Assembly (NCBI GenBank): GCA_025232375.1
Contig: CP060419.1
Location: 1,673,001 to 1,737,000, forward strand
DNA from: Pseudoxanthomonas sp. NC8
GTDB lineage: Bacteria > Pseudomonadota > Gammaproteobacteria > Xanthomonadales > Xanthomonadaceae
Length of the DNA stretch: 64,000 nt
Reading direction: 5' to 3'
A program made the position numbers and the translations under genes. Below are positions 9,813 through 19,506 of the stretch, piece after piece. Numbering within the stretch: the first letter of the stretch is position 1; every line of letters begins with the position of its first letter. The notes under the pieces were generated by a model. It ran no database searches. It saw nothing but the letters and a program-made list of their open reading frames with translations, and was not told where the DNA came from.

Positions 9813-10050
9813 AGGGGGCGACGTCGCCGGTGCTGGCGCGTCGTTCGGTGGTGCCGATTTCGTCCTGCGTGTGGGTGACGACCATGTGGAACGGAAACTG
9901 GGCGACGTAGAACTCGAACTCGATGGCCTGCCCGGGTGGTACGGCAGCGTCCTGGGCGTTGAACCGGTGGTTCTTCACCACGTGGACGATGCCGCCGCGG
10001 ATTTCTCCCCAGCCGTCTTCCGAGAATCCGAAGATGTCCGCGTTGCTCAT
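9805..10050 (-). CDS. Short beta-rich protein, likely N-terminus of the phosphoesterase
   Basis: The ATG at 10050 has a good AGGAG ribosome binding site about 9 bases upstream and opens an 81-residue frame with a regular strand pattern (IFGFSEDGWGEIRGG, AIEFEFYVAQFPFHMVVTHT). Its stop lies in GCCCCCTGTGCGTGA, where dropping one C of the five-C run continues directly into the phosphoesterase frame. Given how common homopolymer slips are in this window, I think the two frames are one protein of about 1050 residues. As a free-standing 81-residue protein it matches nothing I recognise. Confidence 0.5.
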   Translation of the reverse strand: MSNADIFGFSEDGWGEIRGGIVHVVKNHRFNAQDAAVPPGQAIEFEFYVAQFPFHMVVTHTQDEIGTTERRASTGDVAPCA

Positions 10051-10281
10051 GGGGCTGGCTCCTGGATGCGAACTCCTGGACCCGCGTAATGGGCGTGCCC
10101 CACTGATCGCGGCCGCGCCACAGCCCGACGGGGATGTCCGATCCAACGATGTCACCGCTCGATGCCGGCCAGTCGTCGTGGCTGACCGGGTTGTCCCGGT
10201 GCTGGAGCCGGGGTGGACACGACTTCGTCCCCTTTCCGTGGCGCGCAGCGGGCGCTGGCCCCCAGGCGCGCGGCGATCCGC

Positions 10282-10729
10282 CTACGCGGCCTGCGCCGGC
10301 TTCCAGTCTGCCTGGGGCACCGTGTTGACCATCCACGGGATGCCGAAGCGGTCGACGAACGCGCCATAGCCCGGCGACCAGAACGTCTCGGCGAAGGGCA
10401 TGACCTGCTTGCCGCCTTCGGACAGCTGCTCGAACCAGCGCCGCGCCTTGGCGATGTCGTCGGTGTGCAGGGTCACGTCGAAGCCGTTCTTGGGCTTGTC
10501 GATGTTCGGCGCCCATGCCGGGGCCATGTCCGCACCCATCAGGGCCTGGTCGCCGACCTCCAGCCAGCAGTGCATCAGCCATTCCTTCTGCTTCGGGTCG
10601 CTGACTTCCATTCCCGGCGGACCGTCGCCATAGGGGAAGGCGGCGGTGATGCGGCCGTCCAGGACCTGGCGTAGAACTCGAACGCTTCCCGGCATTGGCC
10701 TGGAAGCTCAGGCTGGTCACGATCTTCAT
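10282..10729 (-). CDS. VOC/PhnB-like protein
   Basis: The product starts MKIVTSLSFQ and, after two repaired breaks (about 10705 and 10692, each at a CCAGG where one base is missing), continues REAFEFYA...VLDGRITAAFPYGDGPP. It ends with FGIPWMVNTVPQADWKPAQAA. This is the PhnB subgroup of the vicinal oxygen chelate superfamily: two beta-alpha-beta-beta-beta modules in about 145 residues, with LMHCWLEVGDQALMGAD and RWFEQLSEGGKQVMPFAET as typical strands. Members dimerise and some bind metal and small molecules, but most have unknown roles. A second VOC protein of a different subgroup lies at 26.6-27.0 kb. Confidence 0.7.
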
Positions 10730-10920
10730 GCGGTTTCCTCGATGGGCCCACGGGGGATGGGCGGGTCACTGGGTACGCCCGTGCGTGTTAGCCGGCCGCG
10801 AACGGGGATGTCAGGCGGACGGCACCGCGCTGGCGGGGCGCGTGCGGACAGGTGCGAAGTGGCGATTTCTGGATGTGCATCGACGGCGTGCGGCAGGTGG
10901 TGTTCGCGGTGGCGTCGTTG

Positions 10921-11344
10921 CTAGGCGACGCCGAGTCGTCCGCGCTCGCCTTCGCGCGGCGTGGCACGTTCCTCTGGCGCCAGCAGCTCGGCCAGGTCGC
11001 CCGCCTCGATGAAGGGACGCAGCTCGATCTCGCTGGCGCATGAAGCGAGCGGTGGGCAGCGCCGCGCCCATGCCAGGGCGTGGTCCATGTCCTTGACTTC
11101 CCAGATCGAGAAGCCGGCGATCAGTTCGCGGGTCTCGGTGAAAGGGCCGTCGGTGACCAGGCAGCGGGCACCGTCGAAGGCCAGCCGCTTGCCTGGCTCG
11201 ACGGCTTGAGCCCGGCGCCGGCGACGAGGATGCCGGCGGCGACCAGTTCGTCGGTGTAGCGGTCCATTGCGGCGAACGCCTCGGGTGTAGGCAGGGTGCC
11301 CTGTTCGCTTTCGGGGTGGCTTTGGCGATCACCATGATGCGCAT
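10921..11344 (-). CDS. YciI-related small protein
   Basis: From the ATG at 11344 the protein reads MRIMVIAKATP and, in the repaired frame, SEQGTLPTPEAFAAMDRYTD, ELVAAGILVAGAGLKPSSQA, RLAFDGARCLVTDGPFTETR, ELIAGFSIWEVKDMDHALAW, ASEIELRPFIEAGDLAELL. The middle block (DGPFTETKE, then GFWIWEV) is a hallmark of YCII-domain DGPF proteins, ferredoxin-like folds of about 120-140 residues found with ECF sigma factors or alone. At least three one-base breaks (about 11310, 11205 and 11065) interrupt it. There is no sigma factor next to it. Its role is unknown. Confidence 0.65.
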
Positions 11345-11643
11345 CGTCGGGCTCCGGGCCGGGAAGGTGGGGTTTGTCCAGACGACGGGCGAGCGAGCTC
11401 GAGATCGACATGGACGGTGCGGGCGGCTCCTGTGCCGTGGATGCCGGGAAGGTCGTACGCCTGCGCGTGCGGTCAGCTGTGCGTTGTCGTGACCCGTGAA
11501 TTCGACAGACGCCATCTCCGCCGATGCCGTCGCGGAGAGGCCGACAGGCGGCCAAGCGGCGGCGTGGTGGCGGTGTGCAAGCGCCGTTCACATGCCAAGA
11601 TGCGACGCCTGATTCGCGGACGCGATGGTTGCAGGGGAAGGAA
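11345..11643. other. Intergenic region before the GH5 gene
   Basis: These 299 bases lie between the divergent YciI-like and GH5 genes. Apart from the GGGGAAGGA ribosome binding site just before 11644, I see no gene, repeat or convincing promoter. The composition is slightly less GC-rich at 11460-11520. Confidence 0.3.
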
Positions 11644-12705
11644 ATGCGGAAGGTCATTGCAGGCATCGGGATGGGGCTGGCCATGATGCTGGCCGCGCCG
11701 GTGACAGGTGCGCAGGTGGCAGCGTCGTTGCCGGCAGCGCCGGGCTTCGTGGAAATCTCCGCCGCCGAGCAGGTCGCGCGGATGGGCGCGGGCGTGAACA
11801 TCCTCGGCTACGACCCGTACTGGAAGGACGGCGGGCAGGGCAACTACCGGGAAGAGCACTTCAAGGCCATCCACGATGCCGGCTTCGGCACGGTGCGGGT
11901 GGTGCTGTTCACCTTCCGCCACCTCGACGCGGACGGCGTGCTCGACCCGGCCTTGGCTGGCCAAGCTGGACTGGGTGGTGGCGGTGGGCCGCAGGCACGG
12001 GCTGGTGACGATCCTGGACGTGCACGACTTCGACGACTGCGCCAGGGACCTCGCCGCCTGCACGCCGCGGCTGGAGCAGGTCTGGTCGCAGCTGGCCACG
12101 CGCTATGCGGACCAGCCCAACACGCTGGTGTTCGAGCTGCTCAACGAACCGCACGGGCAGCTGGATGCGGCGGCGTGGAACGCGCTGCTGCCACGCCTGC
12201 TGCGTGTGGTGCGGGCCAGCAACCCGACCCGCAATGTCGTGGTCGGGCCGGTCGGCTGGAATGGCTTCCGCTACCCTGGCACAGCTGCAGCTGCCCGAAG
12301 CCGACCGCCACCTCATCGCCACCTTCCACTACTACGAGCCGTTCGGGTTCACCCACCGGGGTGCCGACTGGGTGGAGGATCAGTTCCGGCAACTCAAGGA
12401 TGTGCCGTTCGGCACGCCGGAACAGATCGCGCAGGTCGGCAGGGACTTCGACGTGGTCAAGGCCGCGGTCGCTCGAACACGACCGGCCGGTGCTGCTGGG
12501 CGAGTTCGGCGCGTATGACAAGGCGCCGATGGACAGCCGCGTGCGCTGGACCGGCACCGTCGCCCGCGCCGCCGAGGCGCGCGGCTTCGCCTACGCCTAC
12601 TGGCAGTTCTCCAGCGACTTCCTGCTCTACGACTTCAGCCGGCAGGGCTGGGTCGAGCCGATCCTGCGGGCGGTGGTGCCGGAGTCGAAGGCGCTGGCGC
12701 ACTGA
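11644..12705 (+). CDS. Secreted glycoside hydrolase family 5 (cellulase-like)
   Basis: MRKVIAGIGMGLAMMLAAPV begins a signal peptide cleaved near GAQVAAS, after a GGGGAAGGA ribosome binding site. The mature protein has the GH5 TIM-barrel landmarks: GVNILGYDPYW near the start, the AGFGTVRVVLFTF strand, NTLVFELLNEPHGQL with the acid/base glutamate in NEP, FHYYEPFGFTHRG, and VLLGEFGAYDKAPM with the nucleophile glutamate. Length is about 350 residues, usual for a single-domain GH5. There are three frame breaks: 11951-11956 (CCTGG read as CCTTGG), about 12284 (CCTGG read as CCCTGG), and about 12468. It probably hydrolyses beta-1,4-glucan or a related polysaccharide outside the cell; the GH5 subfamily cannot be set by eye. 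Confidence 0.8.
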   Translation: MRKVIAGIGMGLAMMLAAPVTGAQVAASLPAAPGFVEISAAEQVARMGAGVNILGYDPYWKDGGQGNYREEHFKAIHDAGFGTVRVVLFTFRHLDADGVLDPALAGQAGLGGGGGPQARAGDDPGRARLRRLRQGPRRLHAAAGAGLVAAGHALCGPAQHAGVRAAQRTARAAGCGGVERAAATPAACGAGQQPDPQCRGRAGRLEWLPLPWHSCSCPKPTATSSPPSTTTSRSGSPTGVPTGWRISSGNSRMCRSARRNRSRRSAGTSTWSRPRSLEHDRPVLLGEFGAYDKAPMDSRVRWTGTVARAAEARGFAYAYWQFSSDFLLYDFSRQGWVEPILRAVVPESKALAH

Positions 12706-12873
12706 CGGGTGGTGGCAGCAAAAACGCCTGGCGGTGCCTGCGATGGCGCAACGCCGGCGCTTCGCATGCAGACCGGCCAGCGCGATGGCGACGGGGTGGT
12801 GGGACGTGGATTCGACCGGTGCACTGGCGCGGTCGCTGGCAGGTGGACGCAAGGGAACCGGACAGGAGCCGTC

Positions 12874-13444
12874 GTGTACTGGGTGATGATGAGCGAGCGG
12901 TCCAGTGAGCATGAGCTGTCCATCGACGGCACCCCGCCCCTGGTCGAACAGCATGACTGGAGTTTTGACCGCGGGCTCAGGCAGCCCGCATCGCTGCCGG
13001 TCATCGACGTGCCGTTCGACATCCGGTGCGATGAACGCATGCCGGACAACATTCCCGCCTATGGCTGCCGCGGACTGTTGATCAACGACCGGGTCAGGAC
13101 CGTATTCGAGGGTATAGGGCTGGCCAATCTCCAGTACTACCGCGCACGGCTGGTCAACACGGCCACGGGCCAAGGTTATGGAGCCGTTCTGGATCGCCAA
13201 CATCGTTGGCGCGTTCGCATGCGTGGACCACGCGCAGTCCGGGATCGAGTATTTCGATGACGGCGCCATCCGGTTCATCGACAAACTGGGGTTGACGCCG
13301 ATGTCAGGCGGGAGCTATCCGCCCATTTTCCGGCTGGCGGAGTTCCTGCCGGTGATCATCGTCAGCGACGTCGTGAAGGAGGCGCTGGCCGCGCACCAGA
13401 TCACCGGCTTCACGTTCTACCGGCCGGAAGACTTTTCGCTGTAG
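12874..13444 (+). CDS. Imm11-like (DUF1629-type) protein
   Basis: A GTG at 12874 with AGGAG 7 bases upstream opens VYWVMMSERSSEHELSID. Two repaired blocks follow: PVIDVPFDIRCDERMPDNIP, the LLINDRVRTVFE helix, LANLQYYRARLVNT, then PFWIANIVGAFACVDHAQS, YFDDGAIRFIDKLGL, and a C-terminus ending EALAAHQITGFTFYRPEDFS. The order (opening strand, PxPD-like patch, middle LL-x-D-x-V, final helix plus GxxFxP) resembles DUF1629/Imm11 proteins, many of which are immunity proteins of polymorphic toxins. The frame break at 13170-13175 is CCAGG read as CCAAGG. No toxin gene is recognisable nearby, so the immunity role is only a suggestion. Confidence 0.55.
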
Positions 13445-13462
13445 AAGCCGCCCGGCGCGGCC

Positions 13463-13855
13463 TCAGCGCACGTACTCGCACCAGTACTGCAGCTCGCTGC
13501 TCTTGCTCGGTTCGTACACGTACTGGAAGCCGGTGAAGCCGTAGGCAGCGGTGCGGGGATCGAAGGGCGGGCGGTACGTCGCCTGGTGGATCAGGACCGG
13601 GTCGCCGCTGCTCATGCCGTAGGTGTAGATGCGGATGAACGCGCCGGTGCCGGGAAGCTCGGCATGGACCAGCTTGAACTCGAAGTAGCGGCCGATCTTG
13701 TGGCCTTGACCCCTGTAGGGCGAAGCCGTCGGTGCCGCGTCCACGGTCCATTCCTCACCGCCATAGACGACATGGCAGCGGGCGGTCGCGGCGCGGGCGT
13801 GGCCACACAGGAGGAGTCCGCAAAGCAGCAGCGATACGCGCGCCCATGCGGGCAT
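13463..13855 (-). CDS. Exported protein of unknown function
   Basis: The 130-residue protein begins MPAWARVSLLLCGLLLCGHA, a signal peptide, with a predicted mature start near ATARCHVVYGG. Two cysteines (one after the cleavage site and one near the C-terminus in LQYWCEYV) could form a disulfide. The remainder is beta-rich (RYFEFKLVHAELP, AFIRIYTYG, AYGFTGFQYVYEP). I do not recognise a family. Its ATG overlaps the CapA-like stop by one base (TGATG), so the two are translationally coupled. A longer start upstream would lie inside the CapA-like gene and is unlikely. Confidence 0.6.
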   Translation of the reverse strand: MPAWARVSLLLCGLLLCGHARAATARCHVVYGGEEWTVDAAPTASPYRGQGHKIGRYFEFKLVHAELPGTGAFIRIYTYGMSSGDPVLIHQATYRPPFDPRTAAYGFTGFQYVYEPSKSSELQYWCEYVR

Positions 13856-14831
13856 CAGCGTGCTCCCTTGCACAGGGCGACCGTCGCGTCGCCGGCTTTG
13901 CCGCACGGGCTGGCGGCGCCGGGTGCAGGCCGCGGCACGCCGTCGGCGTCCAGCCGGGCCACGTGCGTGCGCCAGCTGCGCACGCCTTCCGGGCCGATCT
14001 TCGCCGAGAGCACCCAGCCGGTGGTGGTGGCTTCGGTTTCGAAGCTGTTGAACAGGAAGTTGCCGAGGCTGTAGATGATCGGCTTGCCCTTGTAGACGTC
14101 GGCGCCTGGGTCACGTGCGGATGCCCACCGACCACCATGTCGGCGCCTGCGTCGATCATCCGCCGCGCGAACGCGCGCAGCCGCGGGCTGGGCTGGGCTT
14201 CCTCCTCCCAGCCCCAGTGCATGTACGGGATCACGATGTCGGCATGGTGGTCGCGGCGCGCGGCGACGATGTCCTCGATCACCTGTTCGTCCTCGCCGCT
14301 CCAGGCCACGCCCGGCCGGGTGGCGTCGGCCTCGAACGAGCGCGGCTTGAACTCGACGTAGCCGAGCAGGGCGATGCGCAGCCCGTTGCGTTAGGATCAG
14401 CGGCGCGTGCGCCTCGGTCGCGTTGCGCCCGCCGCCGAACCCGGCAAGCCCGGCGTGCCGCATCAGCTCCAGCTGTTCGGCGAAGGCGGCCTTGCCGAAG
14501 TCGCCCGAGTGGTTGTTGGCCAGCGACATGCCGTCGAAGTGGCGCTTGAGCACCGGCAGCACGCCCGGATCGGCACGGAAGGTGAACGGCTTGTTGGCCA
14601 ACGCGTTGCCGCCGCTGGCGACCACGCATTCCAGGTTGCCGATCCGCAGGTCGTGCGCATCGAGCAGTCCGGCGAAGGGCGGAACGGATCGACCCCGGCG
14701 GCGATCAGCTCGCCCGGACGTTCGGCGACCATCACGTCGCCGACGAACACGATCGACACTTCGCGCTCGGGCGAGGCCGCGCTGGCGAGCAGGGGCCATC
14801 CGAGGGCGGCCAGCAGGAGCAGGGGTTTCAT
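13855..14831 (-). CDS. CapA-like metallophosphatase-fold protein
   Basis: The protein starts MKPLLLLAALGWPLLASAA (signal peptide). The CapA family (PGA_cap) motifs are visible in order: VSIVFVGDVMV, LRIGNLECVVA, SLANNHSGDFG, and IVIPYMHWGWEEE, then MVVGGHPHVTQ and KPIIYSLGNFLFN. These supply the metal-binding Asp/Asn/His residues of the calcineurin-like fold. Family members act in poly-gamma-glutamate capsule synthesis or in cell-envelope polymer handling; no other capsule genes lie nearby. Frame breaks at about 14685, 14390-14400 and 14105 interrupt the reading. Length, about 325 residues, is close to the family norm. It is first in a two-gene unit with the exported protein downstream. Confidence 0.7.
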
Positions 14832-14996
14832 GCACCGATCATTGCGCATGGCGCGGGACTGGAACAGGCCCCCGGCACGCGTCTCCGATGCGACGGGCTG
14901 CACCGGCATGGGCCTTCGCGCCGGGCAGTTTGGGCCACCGTCCGGCTCGCCGGCATCGCGGACGATCGCGGCTCGAACCCGTTGGCTGCGAACGGC

Positions 14997-17910
14997 TCAG
15001 GCCGGCAGTGCCCGGTTCCGTCCTTCGGCCTTGGCCCGGTACAGCGCGCCGTCGGCGGCGTGCAGCAGGTCGTCGGGGCTGCCGCTGCGCGCCGGCCGCA
15101 TGCTGGCCGCGCCGATGCTGACGCTGAGGTGCTCGGCCACGGTCGAAGCGCGGTGGGGCGTGGCGAGGGCGTGGACGGCGGTGACCAGGTCGGCGGCCAG
15201 CGCCAGCGCGGCCTCGATGTCGCGGTCGGGCAGCAGCACGGCGAATTCCTCGCCGCCGTAGCGGGCGACGATGCCGGCTTCGGTGCCCGTTTCGGCTTCG
15301 AGCGTGGCCGCGACGGTCGCCAGCACGGTATCGCCCCGCAGGTGGCCGTAGTTGTCGTTGTAGGCCTTGAATTCATCCACATCCACCAGCAGCACGGCCA
15401 GCGGCGCGTCGCGCCCGGCATGGTCTTCCCATGCCTGCAGCAGGCGACGGTTGAACTCGCCGCGGTTGGCGATGCCGGTGAGGGCGTCGATGGCGGCGAT
15501 GCGCTGCAGCTGCGCGTTGGCATCCTTCAGCGCCTCGGTGCGTTGCGCCACTTCCCGGGTCAGGGCCAGCTCGCGCTGGCGGGCCGCGTGCAGGCGCAGG
15601 CGGACCATCGCGGTCAGCAGGCACAGCGTGGCCAGCACCACCAGCGTGCGCAGCCCGCCAGGTCTGGTGCCAGCGCGGCAGCAGGGTGAACTGCATGCGC
15701 GCGCCGTCCTCGTTCCACACGCCGTCGTTGTTGCTGGCCATGACCCGGAACTCGTAGTCACCCGGCGGCAGGTTGGTGTAGTAGGCGGTGCGGGTGTTGC
15801 CGGCGTCGTTCCAGTTGCGGTCGAAGCCTTCCAGGCGATAGCGGTAGTGCACCGCCGACGGTGCGACGTAGCTCATCGCGGCGAACTGCAGCTCGAGCCG
15901 CTCGACGCCCGGACCCAACGGGCCTGGCGCGTGCGGATCCACGTCGACGCCATCCACCAGCATGCGTTCGATCACCACTGGCGGCGGCTGCGGATTGCCC
16001 TGCATGCGGTCCAGGTCGGCGACGACCACACCCTTGGCGGTGCCGAACCACAACCGGCCGTCGTCGCTGCGCGCGGCCGGCGCCTGCGAGGCGCCATTGC
16101 CCTGCGCGTTGAGCATGCCGTCGCTGGTGCCGTACCAGTGCGGCTCGACGTGCTGCACGCTGCCGCTGTCCAGTGCCCGCAGGTCGCTTTTGGCGATCCG
16201 GCCGATGCCGCGGTTGGAGCTGAACCAGAAGTTGCCGCGGCCGTCGTCGAGGAGCGCGAACACCGCATCGCCGTGGAACCCGGCGCGCTCCAGGTAGCGG
16301 GTCACGATACCGTCGCGGATGCGCATGATGCCCACGCTGGTGCCGAGCCAGAGGTCGCCGTCGGCATCCGGGTGGAAGGCGAACACGCTGGTGCCGGTGA
16401 GGCCGTCAGTGCCGCACTGGTCCAATACCCCCTCGTGCAGGCAGCGCAGGCCGCTGCGCAGGCCGATCCAGAGCCGGCCGCCGGCGTCCTCGTACAAGGC
16501 GCGGGTGTCGTCGCCGCGGCTGCCTTCGAGGACATGCACCGCGTCGCCGTCGATCCGGGCCACGCCCTGCAGGGTGCCGGTCCACATGCCGCCTTCGCGG
16601 GCCGGCGCGAACGCGAACACGATCGTGCCGGGCAGGCCGTCGCCGATGCCGAATGTGCGCGCCTTGCCGGTGCGGTCGAAGCGGGTGACGCCTTCGGTGC
16701 CGCCGACCCAGAGCTGGTCGTCCGCGTCGGACACGATCGCGCGCAGGAGCTGGCTCGGCAGCTGCCGGTTGTAGGCGGTGGCCGGTTGCATCGCGTCGTC
16801 GAAATAGCGGGTAAGGCCGCCGCCATCGGTGCCGATCCACAGCGCGCCGCCCGGTGCCTGGTACACGGTGCGCACCGCGTTGGACGCCATCTCGCCGGTC
16901 ACCGTGACCAGCTTGGAGGTGCTGAGCCGGTGCAGCCCGCTGGACGTGGTGCCGAGCCAGAGGTTGCCCTCGCGGTCCTCGAACATCGAGCGCACGGTCT
17001 CGCCATGCATGCCGGCGAGGCGCCCGTCGCAGGAGAAATGCGCGGTGGTCAGCCGGCACAGGCCCACGCCCAGCGGCGCGAACCAGACGCTGCCTTCGCG
17101 ATCGCCGTACAGGTGGTAGATGCGCGTGCCATCGAGCGCGGCCGCGCGCGGTTCGCGATGGAAACGGCCGTCGCGGAAGAAGGCCGGTCCCCCTGGGTGC
17201 CGACCCCGGGGGTTCCGCGCGCGTCGATGGCCAAGGCTGTAGGCGGCATTGCTGGGCAGGCCCTGGCTCTGGTCGTAGACATGCACCTGCTGGTCGCGCC
17301 AGTGCACCACGCCGACGCCGTCGGCGATGATCCAGACGCCACCGGCCGGGTCGGCGACGATCGCCCGGTAGAAGCCACGCGGCGGGAAGCCGTCGGCGTC
17401 ATCGAGCAGGCGCGCGTTGCCGTCGACGCTGCGGACCACGCCGGCATTGGTGGTCAGCCAGAGCGCACCGGCGGTGTCGGTAACGATGCCGAACACGCTC
17501 TCGATGCCGGCGGGCAGGGGGACCGGTTCGAGCGTGCGCCTGCGCAGGCGGTACAGGCCGCCGTTCAGGGTGCCGACCCAGAGGTCCTGGTCGCCGCCTG
17601 CCGCGCCGACCGCGGCGCTGACGGCGGTGATGGCCGAACTCTTCAGTGCGGGGGCCACGCGCGGGTCGATGGCGTTGAAGCCGGCGCCGCTGTGCCGGAC
17701 CAGGCCGCCATAGGTGGCCAGCCACAGGGAGCCGTCGGCCCGCTGGGCGATGGACAGGACCGTGCCTTGCGGCAGCTGGTTCTCGTACCAGACATGGGTG
17801 AACTGCCCGATCGGGCGCTGCGGCTCCAGCGCGTGGGCAGGGCGTGTCGGGAGGCTGGCGCACAGCAGGCACAGCGACAACGCAAGGACGCGCCAGACAG
17901 CATGGGACAT
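14997..17910 (-). CDS. Two-component-type propeller / Y_Y_Y / GGDEF diguanylate cyclase
   Basis: The product is a large sensor. It has a signal peptide (MSHAVWRVLALSLCLLCA) and about 14 repeats of the propeller type with DGSLWLAT, GGLWIGT and similar motifs across roughly residues 40-640. A Y_Y_Y domain follows (HYRYRLEGFDRNWNDAG, NLPPGDYEFRVMASN), then one membrane segment (LVVLATLCLLTAMV), a short coiled coil, and a GGDEF domain with DALTGIANRGEFN and YGGEEFAVLLPD, ending AKAEGRNRALPA. GGEEF is the active form, so it should make c-di-GMP in the cytoplasm in response to a periplasmic cue. Frame breaks lie at about 17200, in a C-run, and about 15660, at a CCTGG. The start at 17910 is chosen for the signal peptide; 17946 is also possible. 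Confidence 0.8.
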
Positions 17911-18170
17911 GCGGTGTTCCAGAGGCCGGTCCCCCTGACCGGTCATGCGTCATGCTAGCAGCAAGAGGGTTAACCCGGTCACAGAATGGGGCGGGCAGGC
18001 GCGGGCCCCGGTGCAGGGCGGGGCGGGCTGAATGGCTCCGTCGGCGGCACGCTGCGGCGCGCGGCCGACGCTCACCGGTCAGCGCCCACGCGCTACGATG
18101 ACCGCTCCCCAGCCGCCGCACTCCGTGACTCCCGCATGCGGGCCCGCAATCCCCACGTCCCCCAGGCGGC

Positions 18171-19020
18171 ATGAGCCACACCCCGACGCATCCCGGCACC
18201 CGGGCCGAGCCCCGGATCGACCGCCTGCGGCCGTGGATCGCCGCGATCGTGAGCGTGCTGCTGCACGTGCTGTTGCTGCTGGTCCTGATGTCGGCAAAGC
18301 CGCCGGTCGTGACCGCGCCGCATGGGTCATCGGCGGGCGGGCGGATGAAGGTGAACTTCGTCGGTGAATCGGCCGCGCCCGAGCAGCGCATCCCGATCAA
18401 GCCCAATCCCAAGCCGCAGAAGCCGGCCAAGGCGCCGGCCAAGGCCGTGGCGCGCGAGCGCGCCGATCCGCGCAAGCCGGTGCTGGAGGCCCGGTTCATC
18501 GAACCCCGGCCGATGAGCGGCAGCAGTCGCGCGACAGCCCGGAGCCGCCGGCCGACAGCCAGGCGCAGTCGTCCGCCACCAGCCCGCCCTCGACGGTCGA
18601 GCGTCGTCCGGACACCTGGACCGGGCGCCCCCGGGCATGCTCGACGAGGACATCGCCGACGACGACGGCCGCGCGCGCGGACCGGCCAACCTGCAGGGCA
18701 ACCAGGACGACATGGTCGCCGGCGAGCCGGCGATGGAAGTCGGTGGCTACCAGGTCGTGTACGACCTGCTGGGCGAACTGCGCCTGCAGGCGTGGATGGA
18801 AAACGGCATCAAGGAGCTGTCCATCCCGCTGCCCGGCACCCGCTACCTGATGGTCTGCCCGGCCGAAGTCGCGCTGCGCCGCGGATCCAGCAAATGCCGC
18901 CTGGTCGAACCGGGCGACCCGCAACTGAAGACCATCGGCGATGCCCGCCAGGTCATCACCGTGATGAACGTGTACCACCGCGGCGAGATGGTCTGGCGCG
19001 GCCCGGGACCCTACCGCTGA
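18171..19020 (+). CDS. TonB-like single-pass membrane protein with periplasmic domain
   Basis: After about 22 basic or polar residues a single membrane helix (AIVSVLLHVLLLLVLMSA) is followed by a Pro/Lys-rich stretch (IPIKPNPKPQKPAKAP), the layout of TonB-type energy transducers. The C-terminal domain, however, is not a clear TonB fold: MEVGGYQVVYDLLGELRLQ, WMENGIKELSIPLPG, LMVCPAEVALRRGSSKC, VITVMNVYHRGEMVWRG. Two cysteines may pair. The frame is broken at about 18510 and 18625; the sensible frame between them is ADERQQSRDSPEPPAD. Similar proteins occur in Xanthomonadaceae without an assigned role. The last 10 bases overlap the end of the convergent small gene. Confidence 0.6.
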
Positions 19021-19232
19021 GGCGCGGCGGGAAGGCGGGGCAGGGGGCGATCCCGGCTCCGTTCCGGTGCGGTCCGCGGGTCGGCAGCGTGGCGGGGATC
19101 ACTCCCCGGCGGGGTCTCCGCCGGCTTCGTGGCGGCGCGCTCGGCGCGCTTTTTCGCTTCCTTCTCGTCCTGCTTCTTCTTCTTGGCGAGTTCGCGTTGT
19201 CGCTTTTCAAACGAATAATTGGGCTTGGCCAT
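19011..19232 (-). CDS. Small basic Lys-rich conserved protein
   Basis: The 73-residue protein starts MAKPNYSFEKRQRELAKKKK and continues with Lys/Glu/Ala-rich helix (QDEKEAKKRAERAATKPAE), then a polar Pro/Arg tail. This short N-terminal signature is widespread in gammaproteobacteria as a conserved hypothetical; the function is unknown, and a nucleic-acid or ribosome contact is only guessed from the charge. The stop lies inside the final codons of the convergent TonB-like gene. The frame is intact. Confidence 0.65.
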   Translation of the reverse strand: MAKPNYSFEKRQRELAKKKKQDEKEAKKRAERAATKPAETPPGSDPRHAADPRTAPERSRDRPLPRLPAAPQR

Positions 19233-19359
19233 CGGATCCACGTGATGTGAGGAAGCGCCCAGTGTACGCATCGGGCGGCAACGGCGCCGGAAGCGGCCTC
19301 CGCAGCGCCGTGGCCGCAGGGCGCCGTGCTGGCGATCCTGCACGGCGGAGCGGGGGCTG

Positions 19360-19506
19360 GCGCGCAGGTGACCGCCAGCCGGCCTGGGCACGGCGCTGGT
19401 CGATGCCGGCGCGGCGGCCCGGGATTTGCTCAAGGCCGTCGATGGCCGGCTGTATGCCACCAGGCGCGCCGGGCGCAACTGGATCGAGCTGCTCCGGGGA
19501 GCCTGA
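19360..19506 (+). pseudogene. Remnant C-terminal end of a GGDEF domain
   Basis: In the frame ending at the TGA at 19504-19506 the sequence reads QVTAS, a short break, LGTALVDAGAAARDL, LLKAVDGRLYATRRAGRNWI, ELLRGA. This matches the last 50 residues of a typical GGDEF domain (VTVSIGVA..., LLRAADAALYRAKAAGRN). No GGDEF core precedes it: upstream bases back to 19233 give only low-complexity Ala/Gly reading. It is probably the stump of a lost diguanylate cyclase gene. The frame has a small indel at about 19380. Confidence 0.5.

Noticed and set aside
15367..17958. An 860-residue plus-strand frame opposite the propeller/GGDEF gene
   Set aside because: Shadow of the minus-strand propeller repeats; no recognisable domain and no ribosome binding site.
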